From Tianweitania sediminis (GTDB lineage: Bacteria > Pseudomonadota > Alphaproteobacteria > Rhizobiales > Rhizobiaceae), in the NCBI RefSeq assembly GCF_017813335.1, contig NZ_JAGIYY010000004.1, forward strand, positions 124,001 through 188,000: a DNA stretch of 64,000 nt, in the 5' to 3' direction. A program made the position numbers and the translations under genes. The notes under the pieces were generated by a model. It ran no database searches and had not been told where the DNA came from. It was given only the letters and a program-made list of their open reading frames with translations. Shown here one piece after another: positions 24,478-33,036 of the stretch (within the stretch, counting starts at the first letter, position 1; each line of letters starts with the position of its first letter).

Positions 24478-25428
24478 ATGCACCAGCTCATCGAAACCAT
24501 CCTGTTTGTGTTCGGCCTCGTGGCGCTCGGCTACCTTGCGGGGCTGACCAACTACCTCAAGCTCGATGTCGGCGAAGCCCTAACGCATTTTGCGGTTGGC
24601 ATCGGGCTGCCCATGCTGCTGTTTCGAACGGTGGTCACCGCCGACTTCGGGGGTGAAGCACCCTGGGCGTTGTGGATCACCTACTTTTCCGCCGTGTTCA
24701 TCGCTTGGGCAGCGGCGTTCTTCACCCTAAAGCTGCTTCATGGCCGCGATGACAGGACCGCGGTTGTAGGGGGGCTGTCGTCCGGTTTCTCCAATCTGCT
24801 GATGCTGGGTATCCCGATCAGCCTCGGTGTCTACGGCGAAGAAGGCTTCAAGACGCTGTCGCTGGTGATCTCCATCCACCTGCCGATCATGATGGGCGTG
24901 TCGATCCTTCTGTTCGAACTCATGCGCCCGAAGGGGTCCGTCAGTCCGGGTGTAAAGGTAGTGCTGCTCGATTTTCTGCGAAAGCTTGCGGCGAACTCCA
25001 TTGTGATCGGGATCTTTGTTGGCCTCGTTTGGCGGTTCACGGGGCAGCCGATCCCGCGCTTCCTGATGCTGTTCATCGATGCCTTCGCCAATGCGGCCGT
25101 TCCGGTTGCGCTGTTTGCGATGGGCCTGTCGCTGCGCAAGTTCGGCATCGGCAACCATCTGGCTCCCGTTATGTGGCTGGCGGGATTCAAGCTCCTGCTG
25201 ATGCCCGCAGCGGCGCTTGTCATTGCCCTTCTTCTCCAAATGCCGCCGCTCAGTGCGAAGGTGGCGGTGATCGCCGCAGCCATCCCGAGCGGCATCAACC
25301 CGTACCTGATCGCCACGCGCTTCGGCACGGGCCAGGCGCTGACCGCGAACACCATGACCTCAAGCACCGCGTTTGCGGTGGTCACCACCGTGTTATGGCT
25401 TTTCGTGGTGGAGCATGTGTTCTCGTGA
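24478..25428 (+). CDS. AEC family transporter (auxin efflux carrier-like)
   Basis: A 316-residue membrane protein with about ten hydrophobic helices arranged as two five-helix repeats, typical of AEC carriers. The conserved elements GLPMLLFRTV (N-terminal repeat) and IPSGINPYLIATRFG (C-terminal repeat) contain the helix-breaking glycine/proline pairs of this family. Bacterial members export or exchange malate, malonate and other dicarboxylates. It lies 71 bases upstream of succinate-semialdehyde dehydrogenase in the same direction, so transport of a related C4 acid is possible but not shown. Confidence 0.87.
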   Translation: MHQLIETILFVFGLVALGYLAGLTNYLKLDVGEALTHFAVGIGLPMLLFRTVVTADFGGEAPWALWITYFSAVFIAWAAAFFTLKLLHGRDDRTAVVGGLSSGFSNLLMLGIPISLGVYGEEGFKTLSLVISIHLPIMMGVSILLFELMRPKGSVSPGVKVVLLDFLRKLAANSIVIGIFVGLVWRFTGQPIPRFLMLFIDAFANAAVPVALFAMGLSLRKFGIGNHLAPVMWLAGFKLLLMPAAALVIALLLQMPPLSAKVAVIAAAIPSGINPYLIATRFGTGQALTANTMTSSTAFAVVTTVLWLFVVEHVFS

Positions 25429-25499
25429 TGCTGTGCCTCGACCCCAGGCGTCAGACAGTCTAGATCAAACGCAACAGATTATCCGAAGGAGCCAAGACC

Positions 25500-26957
25500 A
25501 TGCTGCAGCGCTACAGCCAGTTCATGAAGGAAGCCAACCTGATCGGTGGCGAATGGGTGCAGGCCGACAGCGGCGCCACGGTTGACGTAATCAACCCGGC
25601 AACCGGTCTCAAGCTCGGCACGGTTCCAAAATCAGGTCGCGCCGAAACCAAGCGCGCGATCGAGGCGGCGAACGCCACGTTCCTGACTTTCCGCAAGACC
25701 TCCGCGCTCGAGCGCTCCAAGCTGTTGCGCAAGCTGCACGACGCCATCATGGACAACCAGGATGCGCTTGCCGAGCTTCTGACGCTGGAACAAGGCAAGT
25801 CGCTCACCGAAGCCAAGGGCGAGGTCGGCGCTTCGGCCGCTTATGTGCTTTGGTTTGCCGAGGAAGCGCGCCGCACCTATGGCGATGTCGTGCCGTCGCC
25901 TTGGGCGGACCGGCGCATCATCGTCACCAAGGAGCCGACTGGGGTTATCGCCGCGATCACGCCCTGGAACTTTCCGTCCTCCATGTTGGCCCGCAAGATT
26001 GGTCCGGCCTTGGCTGCCGGCTGCACGGCGGTGGTGAAGCCTGCTTCCCAAACGCCTTATTCCGGGCTCGCCTGGGGTGCGCTTTGCGAGGAGGTCGGCT
26101 TCCCCAAGGGCGCCGTCAACGTCGTCACCGGCTCGGCCGGCGAGATCGGCGACGAGATGTGCGAAAACCCGCTGGTGAAGAAGATCACCTTCACGGGCTC
26201 CACGGAGGTGGGCAAGATTCTGATCGCGAAGTCCGCCGGCACGGTGAAGAAGGTGTCGATGGAACTCGGCGGCAACGCGCCGTTCCTTGTGTTCGACGAC
26301 GCCGACCTTGATCGCGCGGTGGAAGGCGCAATGCTCGCCAAGTATCGCAATTCCGGTCAGACCTGCGTTTGCACCAATCGCTTCTTCGTTCAGTCCGGCA
26401 TCTATGATGCCTTCGTTGAGAAATTCGTGGCCGCTTCGCAGAAGCTGAAGGTCGGCGATGGCACCGAAGCCGGTGTCCAGCAGGGCCCGCTGATCGACAC
26501 CAAAGCGGTGGAAAAGGTCGAGGAACTCGTCGAAGACGCCAAGGACAAGGGCGCCAAGGTCGTGACCGGCGGCAAGCGTCACGCGCTTGGCGGTTCGTTC
26601 TACGAACCGACCGTGATCGCAGGCGCCACGCCAGCGATGCGCTTCATGAAGGAAGAGATTTTCGGGCCAGTTGCGCCCGTCTTCAAGTTCGAAACGGAAC
26701 AGGAAGCCGTCGACCTCGCAAACGACACCGAGTTCGGCCTGGCCTGCTACTTCTATACGGCCGATCTCGGACGGGCCTTCCGGGTCATGGAAGGGCTGAA
26801 ATACGGGATGGTCGGCGTCAATGAAGGCCTGATCACCACGCCGGAAGCGCCGTTTGGCGGCGTCAAGGAGTCCGGGCTTGGCCGCGAAGGCGGACACCAG
26901 GGCATCGAGGACTACCTCGACACCAAGTATGTCTGCCTCGGCGGGCTGGGGCTCTAA
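25500..26957 (+). CDS. gabD: NAD(P)-dependent succinate-semialdehyde dehydrogenase
   Basis: A 485-residue aldehyde dehydrogenase. ITPWNFP lies near residue 157, the catalytic glutamate in MELGGNAPF near 257, and the nucleophilic cysteine in NSGQTCVCTNRF near 291. The double-cysteine CVC arrangement and the start LIGGEWVQADSG fit GabD, which oxidises succinate semialdehyde to succinate in GABA degradation. AAGGAG lies upstream of the ATG. No GABA transaminase is adjacent, but the class III aminotransferase at 4703 could serve. Confidence 0.92.
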   Translation: MLQRYSQFMKEANLIGGEWVQADSGATVDVINPATGLKLGTVPKSGRAETKRAIEAANATFLTFRKTSALERSKLLRKLHDAIMDNQDALAELLTLEQGKSLTEAKGEVGASAAYVLWFAEEARRTYGDVVPSPWADRRIIVTKEPTGVIAAITPWNFPSSMLARKIGPALAAGCTAVVKPASQTPYSGLAWGALCEEVGFPKGAVNVVTGSAGEIGDEMCENPLVKKITFTGSTEVGKILIAKSAGTVKKVSMELGGNAPFLVFDDADLDRAVEGAMLAKYRNSGQTCVCTNRFFVQSGIYDAFVEKFVAASQKLKVGDGTEAGVQQGPLIDTKAVEKVEELVEDAKDKGAKVVTGGKRHALGGSFYEPTVIAGATPAMRFMKEEIFGPVAPVFKFETEQEAVDLANDTEFGLACYFYTADLGRAFRVMEGLKYGMVGVNEGLITTPEAPFGGVKESGLGREGGHQGIEDYLDTKYVCLGGLGL

Positions 26958-26969
26958 CGTCCTTCCTCA

Positions 26970-27000
26970 GCCAGCGGCAGCAGCTTCTGTTGCCGCTGGC
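26970..27000. terminator. Hairpin between gabD and putR
   Basis: GCCAGCGGCA (26970-26979) and TGCCGCTGGC (26991-27000) are perfect 10-base arms around an 11-base loop, placed between the convergent ends of gabD and putR. There is no T-tract on either strand, so termination would not be a classical intrinsic event. Confidence 0.45.
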
Positions 27001-27455
27001 TAGCGGTCCTTCACCGACTCCATCGCCACAAAGGTCGAGGTCTGGGCGACATGGGGCAGGGCGGAAATCTTCTCGCCCAGCGTGCGCCGGTAAGACGCGA
27101 TGTCCGACGTGCGGACCTTCAAGAGATAATCGAAGCTGGCCGCCATCATGTGGCATTCCTCGATCTCGCGAACATCCTTGACCGCACGGTTGAAGGCGTC
27201 CAGCGCTGCCGAGCGCGTGTCGGACAGCTTGACCTGCACAAAGGCGATATGGCCTTCGCCCATGCGCACGCTGTCCACAACAGCCTGGTAGCCGCGAATG
27301 AAGCCGTCCCGCTCCAGGCGACGCACCCGCGCTTGAACCGGCGTCTTCGACAATCCCACCTTCTGCGCAAGATCCGCCATCGACAAGCGTCCTTCGCGGC
27401 CGAGTGCAGCCAGGATGCTGCGGTCGAAACGGTCCAGATCGTCTGCAGTGCTCAT
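27000..27455 (-). CDS. putR: Lrp/AsnC family regulator of proline use (PutR)
   Basis: A 151-residue Lrp/AsnC regulator: winged HTH at about 10-60 (LAQKVGLSKTPVQARVRRLERDG) and a RAM ligand-binding domain after residue 65. It is divergent from putA with 129 bases between starts. In Agrobacterium, Rhodobacter and relatives the Lrp-type regulator beside putA (PutR) activates putA in response to proline. That fits because this PutA lacks the N-terminal ribbon-helix-helix DNA-binding domain of enterobacterial PutA. A GTCCA-AA-TGGAC palindrome lies 40 bases upstream of its start. Confidence 0.88.
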   Translation of the reverse strand: MSTADDLDRFDRSILAALGREGRLSMADLAQKVGLSKTPVQARVRRLERDGFIRGYQAVVDSVRMGEGHIAFVQVKLSDTRSAALDAFNRAVKDVREIEECHMMAASFDYLLKVRTSDIASYRRTLGEKISALPHVAQTSTFVAMESVKDR

Positions 27456-27494
27456 CAACTTGGCTCCCCCGGCCGCTTCTTGCCCTTAGCATAA

Positions 27495-27506
27495 GTCCAA
27501 ATGGAC
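27495..27506. promoter_or_regulatory. Candidate PutR operator in the putR-putA intergenic region
   Basis: GTCCA (27495-27499) and TGGAC (27502-27506) form a perfect inverted repeat with a two-base centre, between the divergent starts of putR (27455) and putA (27585). Lrp-family proteins bind such dyads, often in several degenerate copies. Confidence 0.4.
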
Positions 27507-27584
27507 TGGAGCGCCTCAAAATATGGTCTCGTGCGGCGAATGGGAGGCGTGATATCGTCGGCTTCTTCATCAAAGGGCCGCCAG

Positions 27585-30500
27585 ATGTCCGAGCCGCTTG
27601 CCGTTATTCGCCAGAGAATGCGTCGCCAGATCCTCCCTGACGAGTCGGCTGTTGTGGCCGCGTTGATCGAAAGCGCTGGGCTTGATGGGCGAAGCCGGGC
27701 TGATATTTCGGCGCATGCCGCGCGCCTGGTGCGTTCAGTTCGCGCTTCCGAAGAGCCGAAGCGGATGGAGGAATTCCTCGCCGAATACGGGCTTTCCACC
27801 AAGGAAGGCGTGGCGCTGATGTGTTTGGCGGAAGCGCTTCTGCGCGTTCCCGACACGGAAACCATGGACGATCTGATCCGCGACAAGATCGCGCCGCATG
27901 ACTGGTCGGCCCATTCAGGCGAAAGCGCCTCCATCTTCGTGAACGCCTCCACCTGGGCGTTGATGCTGACCGGCCGGGTCCTCGAAGACGGCGACACAGG
28001 CGTTGAAGGAACTCTGCGAGCCATGGTGCGCCGTCTTGGCGAGCCGGTGATCCGCCGTGCCGTCTCGGCCGCCATGCGAGAAATGGGCGAACAGTTCGTA
28101 CTTGGCCGCACCATCAGCGAGGCAGTGAAGCGCGGCTCGTCCATGGCGGCGAAGGGCTACCTTTATTCCTACGACATGCTGGGCGAGGCGGCCCGCACAG
28201 AAGCGGATGCCCGTCGTTACACGCGCGCTTATGCCGACGCGATCTCCGCACTCGACAGCGGGTCCACCGGCACGGATGTGCGCCGCAACCCCGGCATTTC
28301 GGTGAAGCTGTCGGCCCTTTACCCCCGCTATGAGTTTGCGCAGCGGGAAAGGGCGGTGCCGGCGATGGCCGAGCGGCTGCTGTCGCTTTGTCTGGCGGCG
28401 CGGCATGCCCGCATGGGCCTCAATATCGACGCGGAAGAAGCGGATCGATTGGATCTGTCGCTCGACATCATCGAGCGCGTGCTGGCGGAGCCGGAGCTTG
28501 CCGGCTGGAACGGCTTTGGCGTGGTGGTTCAGGCTTATGGCCCACGCGCGGGGCATGTGATCGACTGGCTTTATGCGCTTGCGGAACGACACGACCGGAA
28601 CGTGATGGTGCGCCTCGTGAAAGGCGCTTACTGGGATAGCGAAATCAAGCGCGCGCAGATGCTCGGCCTCGCCGGTTATCCGGTGTTCACCCGCAAGGTG
28701 AACACTGACATCTCGTATATCGCCAATGCACGGAAGCTGCTTGGGTATACGGACCGCATCTATCCACAATTTGCGACGCACAACGCCCACACGGTTGCCG
28801 CCATTCTCGCCATGGCGAAGGACCGTCACAGCTTCGAGTTCCAGCGCCTTCACGGCATGGGAGAATCGCTGCACGACACCGTTCTTCGGCAGGAAGGCAC
28901 GCGCTGCCGGATCTATGCGCCCGTTGGTGCACATTCCGACCTGCTCGCTTATCTTGTGCGCCGTCTGCTTGAAAATGGCGCAAACTCCTCCTTTGTGCAC
29001 CAGATCGTGGACGAGGAGGTTTCTGCCGAAACCATCGCCCGTGACCCGTTCGAGGTGGTTGCGGAGGAGGGTGGCCCTTCAGCCAATCCAGCGATCCCCA
29101 GCCCGCGCGCGATCTTCGGCCGCAACCGCGTCAACTCCAGGGGTATGGATCTGACCGATCCCATCGTGATCGCACAGCTTGATGCTTCTCGCCGACCCTT
29201 CGCGGCTCCTCATCAATGGCATGCGCGGCCTGTGACGCCCGCGTCCGGTGAAACAACGGAACGGCTGATCCGCAATCCGGCGCGCCCGGATGACCTTGTT
29301 GGAACCGTGCATGAAGCCAGCGCTGAGCTTGTTGACGGCGCCGTTGCGATCGCCCGTGCGGCACAGCCAGCTTGGGCGACGCGACCCGCTTCGGAGCGGG
29401 CCGCTATCCTCCAGCGTGCAGCTGACCTATACGAAGAACACGAAGTCGAGTTCTTCGCCCTCGCCACGCGTGAAGCCGGCAAGACGCTGGCAGACGGGCT
29501 GGCCGAAGTGCGCGAAGCGGTGGATTTCCTGCGCTACTACGCCGTGGAGGCAGCCGACGAGGCCGGCACGCAGGCCCGCGGCGTGATCGCCTGCATTTCG
29601 CCCTGGAACTTTCCGCTTGCCATCTTCACCGGCCAGATTGCCGCTGCGCTTGTTACCGGCAATGCCGTGATTGCGAAACCGGCGGAACAAACGCCGCTGA
29701 TTGCCGCGCGCGCCGTAGCATTGTTGCATGAGGCCGGCGTGCCGGCTGAGGTGCTCCATCTTCTGCCGGGGGATGGCGCGAGCGTGGGTGGGCCATTGAC
29801 GGCGCATCCGGATATCGCGGGCGTGTGCTTCACCGGATCGACGGAAGTGGCGCGCCTCATCGAGCGCCAGCTGGCCGAAACAGCGGCGCCCGATGCCATG
29901 CTGATCGCTGAAACCGGCGGCCTCAACGCCATGATCGTCGATTCCACGGCGCTGCCCGAGCAAGCGGTGCGCGATATCCTCGCTTCCGCCTTCCAAAGTG
30001 CGGGACAGCGGTGTTCGGCCCTGTGCATACTTTACGTCCAGAAGGATGTGGAAGCCAAGGTCATGGAAATGCTGACCGGAGCAATGCAATGCCTCAGCGT
30101 CGGCGACCCGTGGCAGCTTGCAACCGATGTGGGCCCCCTGATCGACCATGAAGCGCAGGAGGGGATCCGCGACTACGTGACGAACATGGAGCGGAAGGGA
30201 AAGCTCGTCGCAAAGCTGGAGGCCCCGGCGAACGGCACATTCGTCGGCCCGCATATCCTCAAGGTCCAAAGCATCGGGTCACTGGAGCGCGAAGTCTTCG
30301 GTCCGGTGCTTCATGTCGCGACCTTTGGCGCCGAGCAACTGGAGCGCGTCATTGGTGACATCAATGCGCGTGGCTTTGGCCTCACTTTCGGCCTTCACAC
30401 GCGCATCGATGCCCGGGTGCAGGCGATTATCGACCAGGTTCATGCCGGCAACATCTATGTGAATCGAAACCAGATCGGCGCCGTGGTGGGGTCGCAGCCG

Positions 30501-31244
30501 TTCGGCGGGGAGGGCCTTTCTGGCACGGGACCAAAGGCTGGCGGACCGCACTATCTGCGCCGTTTCCGCAAGGCAGCCGAGCCGATGGCACTGGCAGAAA
30601 CGGTATTCACCACACCGCCACTTCGGCTGCGCGCGGGCCAGTTCCCCGATGCGGCAGAGAAAGGCTGGTCAACCAGCGTCGACCGGATTGCAACTCTGCG
30701 CAAGCTCCTGCGTGGCAAGGGGCGCGCAGCCATCGCAGCGGCAGCCGCCACGGAATACGGGCCAATTGATCTTCCCGGGCCGACTGGTGAAGGCAATACG
30801 CTGACGCTTTACCCGCGGGGCCGTGTTCTGTGTCTCGGACAGGAGCCGGAGGTGCTTCTGGCGCAGGTCATCCAGGCGCTTGCCGCCGGCAACTCCGTTC
30901 TTGCGGCGGCACCCAGCGCTTCCGCGACCTTGAGCGCGCTTGTCGGCAAGGACCTGCCGCTTGTGGTCCTGGACGGCATGGTCGAGCCCGGCAGCCTGGC
31001 CGCAACCGACGCAGACTTGGTGACTTGCCGTGGCAGCGCTGAATGGATGCAGTCGGTGCGCCGCGCGTTGGCGAAGCGCGTGGGTGCGATCATCCCGATC
31101 GTGAGCGAAACGCTTTACCCGACGGCGTACACGCATGAGCGGGCGGTGTGCGTCGACACAACCGCGGCTGGCGGCAATGCCAGTCTGCTTGCGGGGTCTT
31201 CGGAAGGCGGAACCGGCTTCAGCGGAGCCAGCGCGGGGCTTTGA
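27585..31244 (+). CDS. putA: Bifunctional proline dehydrogenase / L-glutamate gamma-semialdehyde dehydrogenase
   Basis: A 1219-residue bifunctional flavoenzyme converting proline to glutamate. A helical N-terminal arm (about 1-150) precedes the FAD-binding proline dehydrogenase barrel (about 170-470; RLVKGAYWDSEIKRAQ, then QFATHNAHT). The aldehyde dehydrogenase half follows from about 560, with ISPWNFPLAIFTG, catalytic glutamate in AETGGLNAM and cysteine in SAGQRCSALC. A C-terminal Rossmann-like domain with little motif content covers the last 200 residues. There is no N-terminal DNA-binding domain, so control falls to PutR. The start MSEPLAVIRQRM was preferred over a 28-residue extension. 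Confidence 0.95.
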   Translation: MSEPLAVIRQRMRRQILPDESAVVAALIESAGLDGRSRADISAHAARLVRSVRASEEPKRMEEFLAEYGLSTKEGVALMCLAEALLRVPDTETMDDLIRDKIAPHDWSAHSGESASIFVNASTWALMLTGRVLEDGDTGVEGTLRAMVRRLGEPVIRRAVSAAMREMGEQFVLGRTISEAVKRGSSMAAKGYLYSYDMLGEAARTEADARRYTRAYADAISALDSGSTGTDVRRNPGISVKLSALYPRYEFAQRERAVPAMAERLLSLCLAARHARMGLNIDAEEADRLDLSLDIIERVLAEPELAGWNGFGVVVQAYGPRAGHVIDWLYALAERHDRNVMVRLVKGAYWDSEIKRAQMLGLAGYPVFTRKVNTDISYIANARKLLGYTDRIYPQFATHNAHTVAAILAMAKDRHSFEFQRLHGMGESLHDTVLRQEGTRCRIYAPVGAHSDLLAYLVRRLLENGANSSFVHQIVDEEVSAETIARDPFEVVAEEGGPSANPAIPSPRAIFGRNRVNSRGMDLTDPIVIAQLDASRRPFAAPHQWHARPVTPASGETTERLIRNPARPDDLVGTVHEASAELVDGAVAIARAAQPAWATRPASERAAILQRAADLYEEHEVEFFALATREAGKTLADGLAEVREAVDFLRYYAVEAADEAGTQARGVIACISPWNFPLAIFTGQIAAALVTGNAVIAKPAEQTPLIAARAVALLHEAGVPAEVLHLLPGDGASVGGPLTAHPDIAGVCFTGSTEVARLIERQLAETAAPDAMLIAETGGLNAMIVDSTALPEQAVRDILASAFQSAGQRCSALCILYVQKDVEAKVMEMLTGAMQCLSVGDPWQLATDVGPLIDHEAQEGIRDYVTNMERKGKLVAKLEAPANGTFVGPHILKVQSIGSLEREVFGPVLHVATFGAEQLERVIGDINARGFGLTFGLHTRIDARVQAIIDQVHAGNIYVNRNQIGAVVGSQPFGGEGLSGTGPKAGGPHYLRRFRKAAEPMALAETVFTTPPLRLRAGQFPDAAEKGWSTSVDRIATLRKLLRGKGRAAIAAAAATEYGPIDLPGPTGEGNTLTLYPRGRVLCLGQEPEVLLAQVIQALAAGNSVLAAAPSASATLSALVGKDLPLVVLDGMVEPGSLAATDADLVTCRGSAEWMQSVRRALAKRVGAIIPIVSETLYPTAYTHERAVCVDTTAAGGNASLLAGSSEGGTGFSGASAGL

Positions 31245-31253
31245 AGCCCGCGC
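31231..31253 (+). terminator. Hairpin spanning the putA stop codon
   Basis: GCGCGGG (31231-31237) can pair with CCCGCGC (31247-31253), enclosing the TGA at 31242-31244. It lies between the convergent ends of putA and the heme monooxygenase gene. No T-tract follows, so it is only a weak terminator candidate. Confidence 0.35.
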
Positions 31254-31260
31254 CGAACCC

Positions 31261-31575
31261 TCAAGCGTCCAGAACGCTGTTGAAGCCCTCAAACTGCGGG
31301 TGGCCGAGATACACCGGCTTATGGTCGCCCGCATTGCGGTGCGACGCGCGGAAATGTTCCGAGCGCGTCCATGCCTTGAAGTCGTCTTCCGTTTCCCAGA
31401 TCGTGTGCGAGGCGTAAAGCGTATAGCCTTCCTCGGCATTGCTGGCGCCACGCAGCAGGTGAAAGCTGCGGAAGCCAGCCATCTCGTTCAGCTTCGAGTC
31501 GCGGTTGCGCCAGATCTCTTCGAAGTCGCTTTCCGCGCCAGCGCGCACCTTGAAGCGGTTCATTGCCACAAACAT
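31261..31575 (-). CDS. hmuQ: Heme-degrading monooxygenase (HmuQ/IsdG-like)
   Basis: A 104-residue ABM-fold protein (MFVAMNRFKVRAG start, YLGHPQFEGF end) close to rhizobial HmuQ/HmuD. The IsdG catalytic triad positions are present: Asn6, Trp69 and His79, with the Trp-to-His spacing of ten residues as in IsdG (Asn7, Trp67, His77). It would cleave heme to release iron. It starts five bases after the upstream unknown exported protein and is transcribed away from hmuP and the candidate RirA site, consistent with an iron-regulated heme-use operon. Confidence 0.83.
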   Translation of the reverse strand: MFVAMNRFKVRAGAESDFEEIWRNRDSKLNEMAGFRSFHLLRGASNAEEGYTLYASHTIWETEDDFKAWTRSEHFRASHRNAGDHKPVYLGHPQFEGFNSVLDA

Positions 31576-31580
31576 CAGGC

Positions 31581-32021
31581 TCAAACTCCGAACTGAACGG
31601 CGTCGGCTCGGGAAGTGGCCTTAAGCGCGGCCCGGCAAGCGGCGGCATCGACACCCGCGCCTGCGCAGTCGGTCACCTCGTTGATCAGAATGCGGCTGAT
31701 CTTGCTGCAATCAGCGCCCGAAAGGTTGAAGCGCGTCACCTTGGTCTTGCCTGCCGGCAGTTCCTTGAACTCAAGCACGGTCAGACGATCCACGACACCC
31801 TCGCTGTTGAAAATCGCGATCTCGAAGGCTGCGCGATCCAGTGCATCGCTGAAGCCGTTGTTCACCACGAAAGTCAGTCGACACCCATTATCGGATGCTT
31901 CCAGCGCATTCAGTTCCAGCGCCAGGGATGCCGCCGGCGTTTGAGCAACGGCAGCAGTTGCCCCGCTAAGAAGCATGAGCGCACTTGCTGCGCCAGCGGT
32001 CACCTTCGTCATGAACTTCAT
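31581..32021 (-). CDS. Exported protein of unknown function in the heme locus
   Basis: A 146-residue protein with a clear signal peptide (about 1-26, hydrophobic [14 protein letters not shown]). The mature part is a beta-rich domain with four or more cysteines (NGCRLTF, GADCSKI, TDCAGAG, AACRAA) that could form disulfides in the periplasm. I do not recognise a named family. It lies five bases upstream of the heme monooxygenase gene, and its promoter region holds the RirA-box candidate shared with hmuP. A heme- or iron-handling role in the periplasm is inferred from context only. Confidence 0.75.
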   Translation of the reverse strand: MKFMTKVTAGAASALMLLSGATAAVAQTPAASLALELNALEASDNGCRLTFVVNNGFSDALDRAAFEIAIFNSEGVVDRLTVLEFKELPAGKTKVTRFNLSGADCSKISRILINEVTDCAGAGVDAAACRAALKATSRADAVQFGV

Positions 32022-32079
32022 CTGGGCATCCTTCTTCGTATCGCCGCCACCATAACGGTCTTGCGCGGCGTAGAAAACA

Positions 32080-32094
32080 TGATAGTTCTTGTCA
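32080..32094. promoter_or_regulatory. Candidate iron-responsive operator (RirA box)
   Basis: TGATAGTTCTTGTCA fits the IRO pattern TGA-N9-TCA described for RirA in rhizobia. It lies in the 122-base divergent gap between the exported protein (start 32021) and hmuP (start 32144). It also overlaps TTCTTG-T-CAAGAA (32086-32098), a perfect 13-base palindrome. rirA itself lies next to hmuP. Confidence 0.6.
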
Positions 32095-32143
32095 AGAAAT
32101 CACGGCGGGACGGTCCTGCCGTTTCGACACGAAGGAGAGAGCG

Positions 32144-32356
32144 ATGTCGATCACTGCTACTCGCATGGAATTCCGGCCGCAGCCGCGCCAGTTCGCGGCG
32201 GCACCTGCCGAACATCGCCAACCTGTGCTTCGTTCGGTGCGCACCCTGGCAAGCGACAGCCTTTTTCATGGAGCAACGGAGATCGGGATCGAACATCGCG
32301 GCTCCCTCTACCGCCTGAAGATCACGCGACAGGGCAAGCTGATCCTCAACAAGTAG
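32144..32356 (+). CDS. hmuP: Hemin uptake protein HemP/HmuP
   Basis: A 70-residue protein whose C-terminal half, [20 protein letters not shown] and LILNK, is the HemP/HmuP signature. In Bradyrhizobium and Sinorhizobium HmuP is needed for expression of the heme receptor gene and acts with Irr. The N-terminus is longer and arginine/proline-rich. AAGGAG precedes the ATG. It is monocistronic, ending in a perfect hairpin terminator. Confidence 0.88.
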   Translation: MSITATRMEFRPQPRQFAAAPAEHRQPVLRSVRTLASDSLFHGATEIGIEHRGSLYRLKITRQGKLILNK

Positions 32357-32365
32357 GACTGCCGC

Positions 32366-32406
32366 AACGAAAAAAGCCGCGCTGACCCAGCGCGGCTTTT
32401 TTCGTT
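32366..32406. terminator. Bidirectional terminator between hmuP and rirA
   Basis: AACGAAAAAAGCCGCGCT (32366-32383) and AGCGCGGCTTTTTTCGTT (32389-32406) are perfect 18-base arms around a 5-base loop. A- and T-runs inside the arms give a T-tract on both strands, ending hmuP rightward and rirA leftward. Confidence 0.93.
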
Positions 32407-32423
32407 CTTTCAGAATGCTGCGT

Positions 32424-32879
32424 TCAGCTGGCTTGCTGAAGCTCGACGTGCTGGAGACCAAGGAGGCGGTGAACTTCCGACTCTGGCGTGGTGAGGCTTG
32501 CGATGGTCACGCCGGCCAAGACCTCGAAGAAGGCCCCAAGCGCCCTGCGAAGCGCATTGTTGAGGCCGCAGCTGTCGATCAGCGGGCAGTCCGAGTCCGT
32601 ATCGAAGCATTCTGCCATTGAAAAATTATCTTCGGTGACGCGAACCACGTCGAACAGCGTGATGGCGTCTGCAGGCTTTGCCAGCCGGACACCGCCGTTG
32701 CGCCCGCGAACGGTTGCCACGAAGCCGTGCTCCACCAGCGGCTGCAAAATCTTGAACAGAAAGAGCTCGGAAACGTTGTAGGCCGAGGCGATCTCCGGGA
32801 TGCGGCTGAGGCGGCCCTCATTGGCCGCGCAGTACATCAAGATCCGGATCGCATAGTTCGTTTGTCGTGTCAGACGCAT
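32424..32879 (-). CDS. rirA: Rrf2 family iron-responsive regulator RirA
   Basis: A 151-residue Rrf2 protein nearly identical in pattern to RirA: start MRLTRQTNYAIRILMYCAAN, helix-turn-helix around residues 27-50, wing RGRNGGVRL. Three cysteines (Cys91, Cys98, Cys104 in ECFDTDSDCPLIDSCGL) ligate the Fe-S cluster by which RirA senses iron. It represses iron uptake genes when iron is sufficient. The family-typical MRLTRQ start was used although a good GGAGGAA lies further upstream, in front of an in-frame ATG at 32909. Its promoter region contains an Irr-box-like motif. Confidence 0.93.
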   Translation of the reverse strand: MRLTRQTNYAIRILMYCAANEGRLSRIPEIASAYNVSELFLFKILQPLVEHGFVATVRGRNGGVRLAKPADAITLFDVVRVTEDNFSMAECFDTDSDCPLIDSCGLNNALRRALGAFFEVLAGVTIASLTTPESEVHRLLGLQHVELQQAS

Positions 32880-32920
32880 GGAGAGGATTCCCGTGTCATG
32901 TTCCTCCATATGACGCCTTC

Positions 32921-32937
32921 TTTAGAATAATTCCAGA
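32921..32937. promoter_or_regulatory. Candidate Irr box (iron control element) upstream of rirA
   Basis: TTTAGAATAATTCCAGA matches TTTAGAA-N3-TTCTAAA at 12 of 14 defined positions and lies about 42 bases upstream of the rirA start. In Agrobacterium, Irr represses rirA under iron limitation, so a site here fits the known circuit. Confidence 0.5.
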
Positions 32938-33036
32938 ACAATATGGAGCCGGTCCATGCTTGCAATCCATGCTGCACTGCACAATATTAGGAGCGTGTCG
33001 GGCGACTCGTCGGGGAGGACCCCAGTTGGAGCTGAC

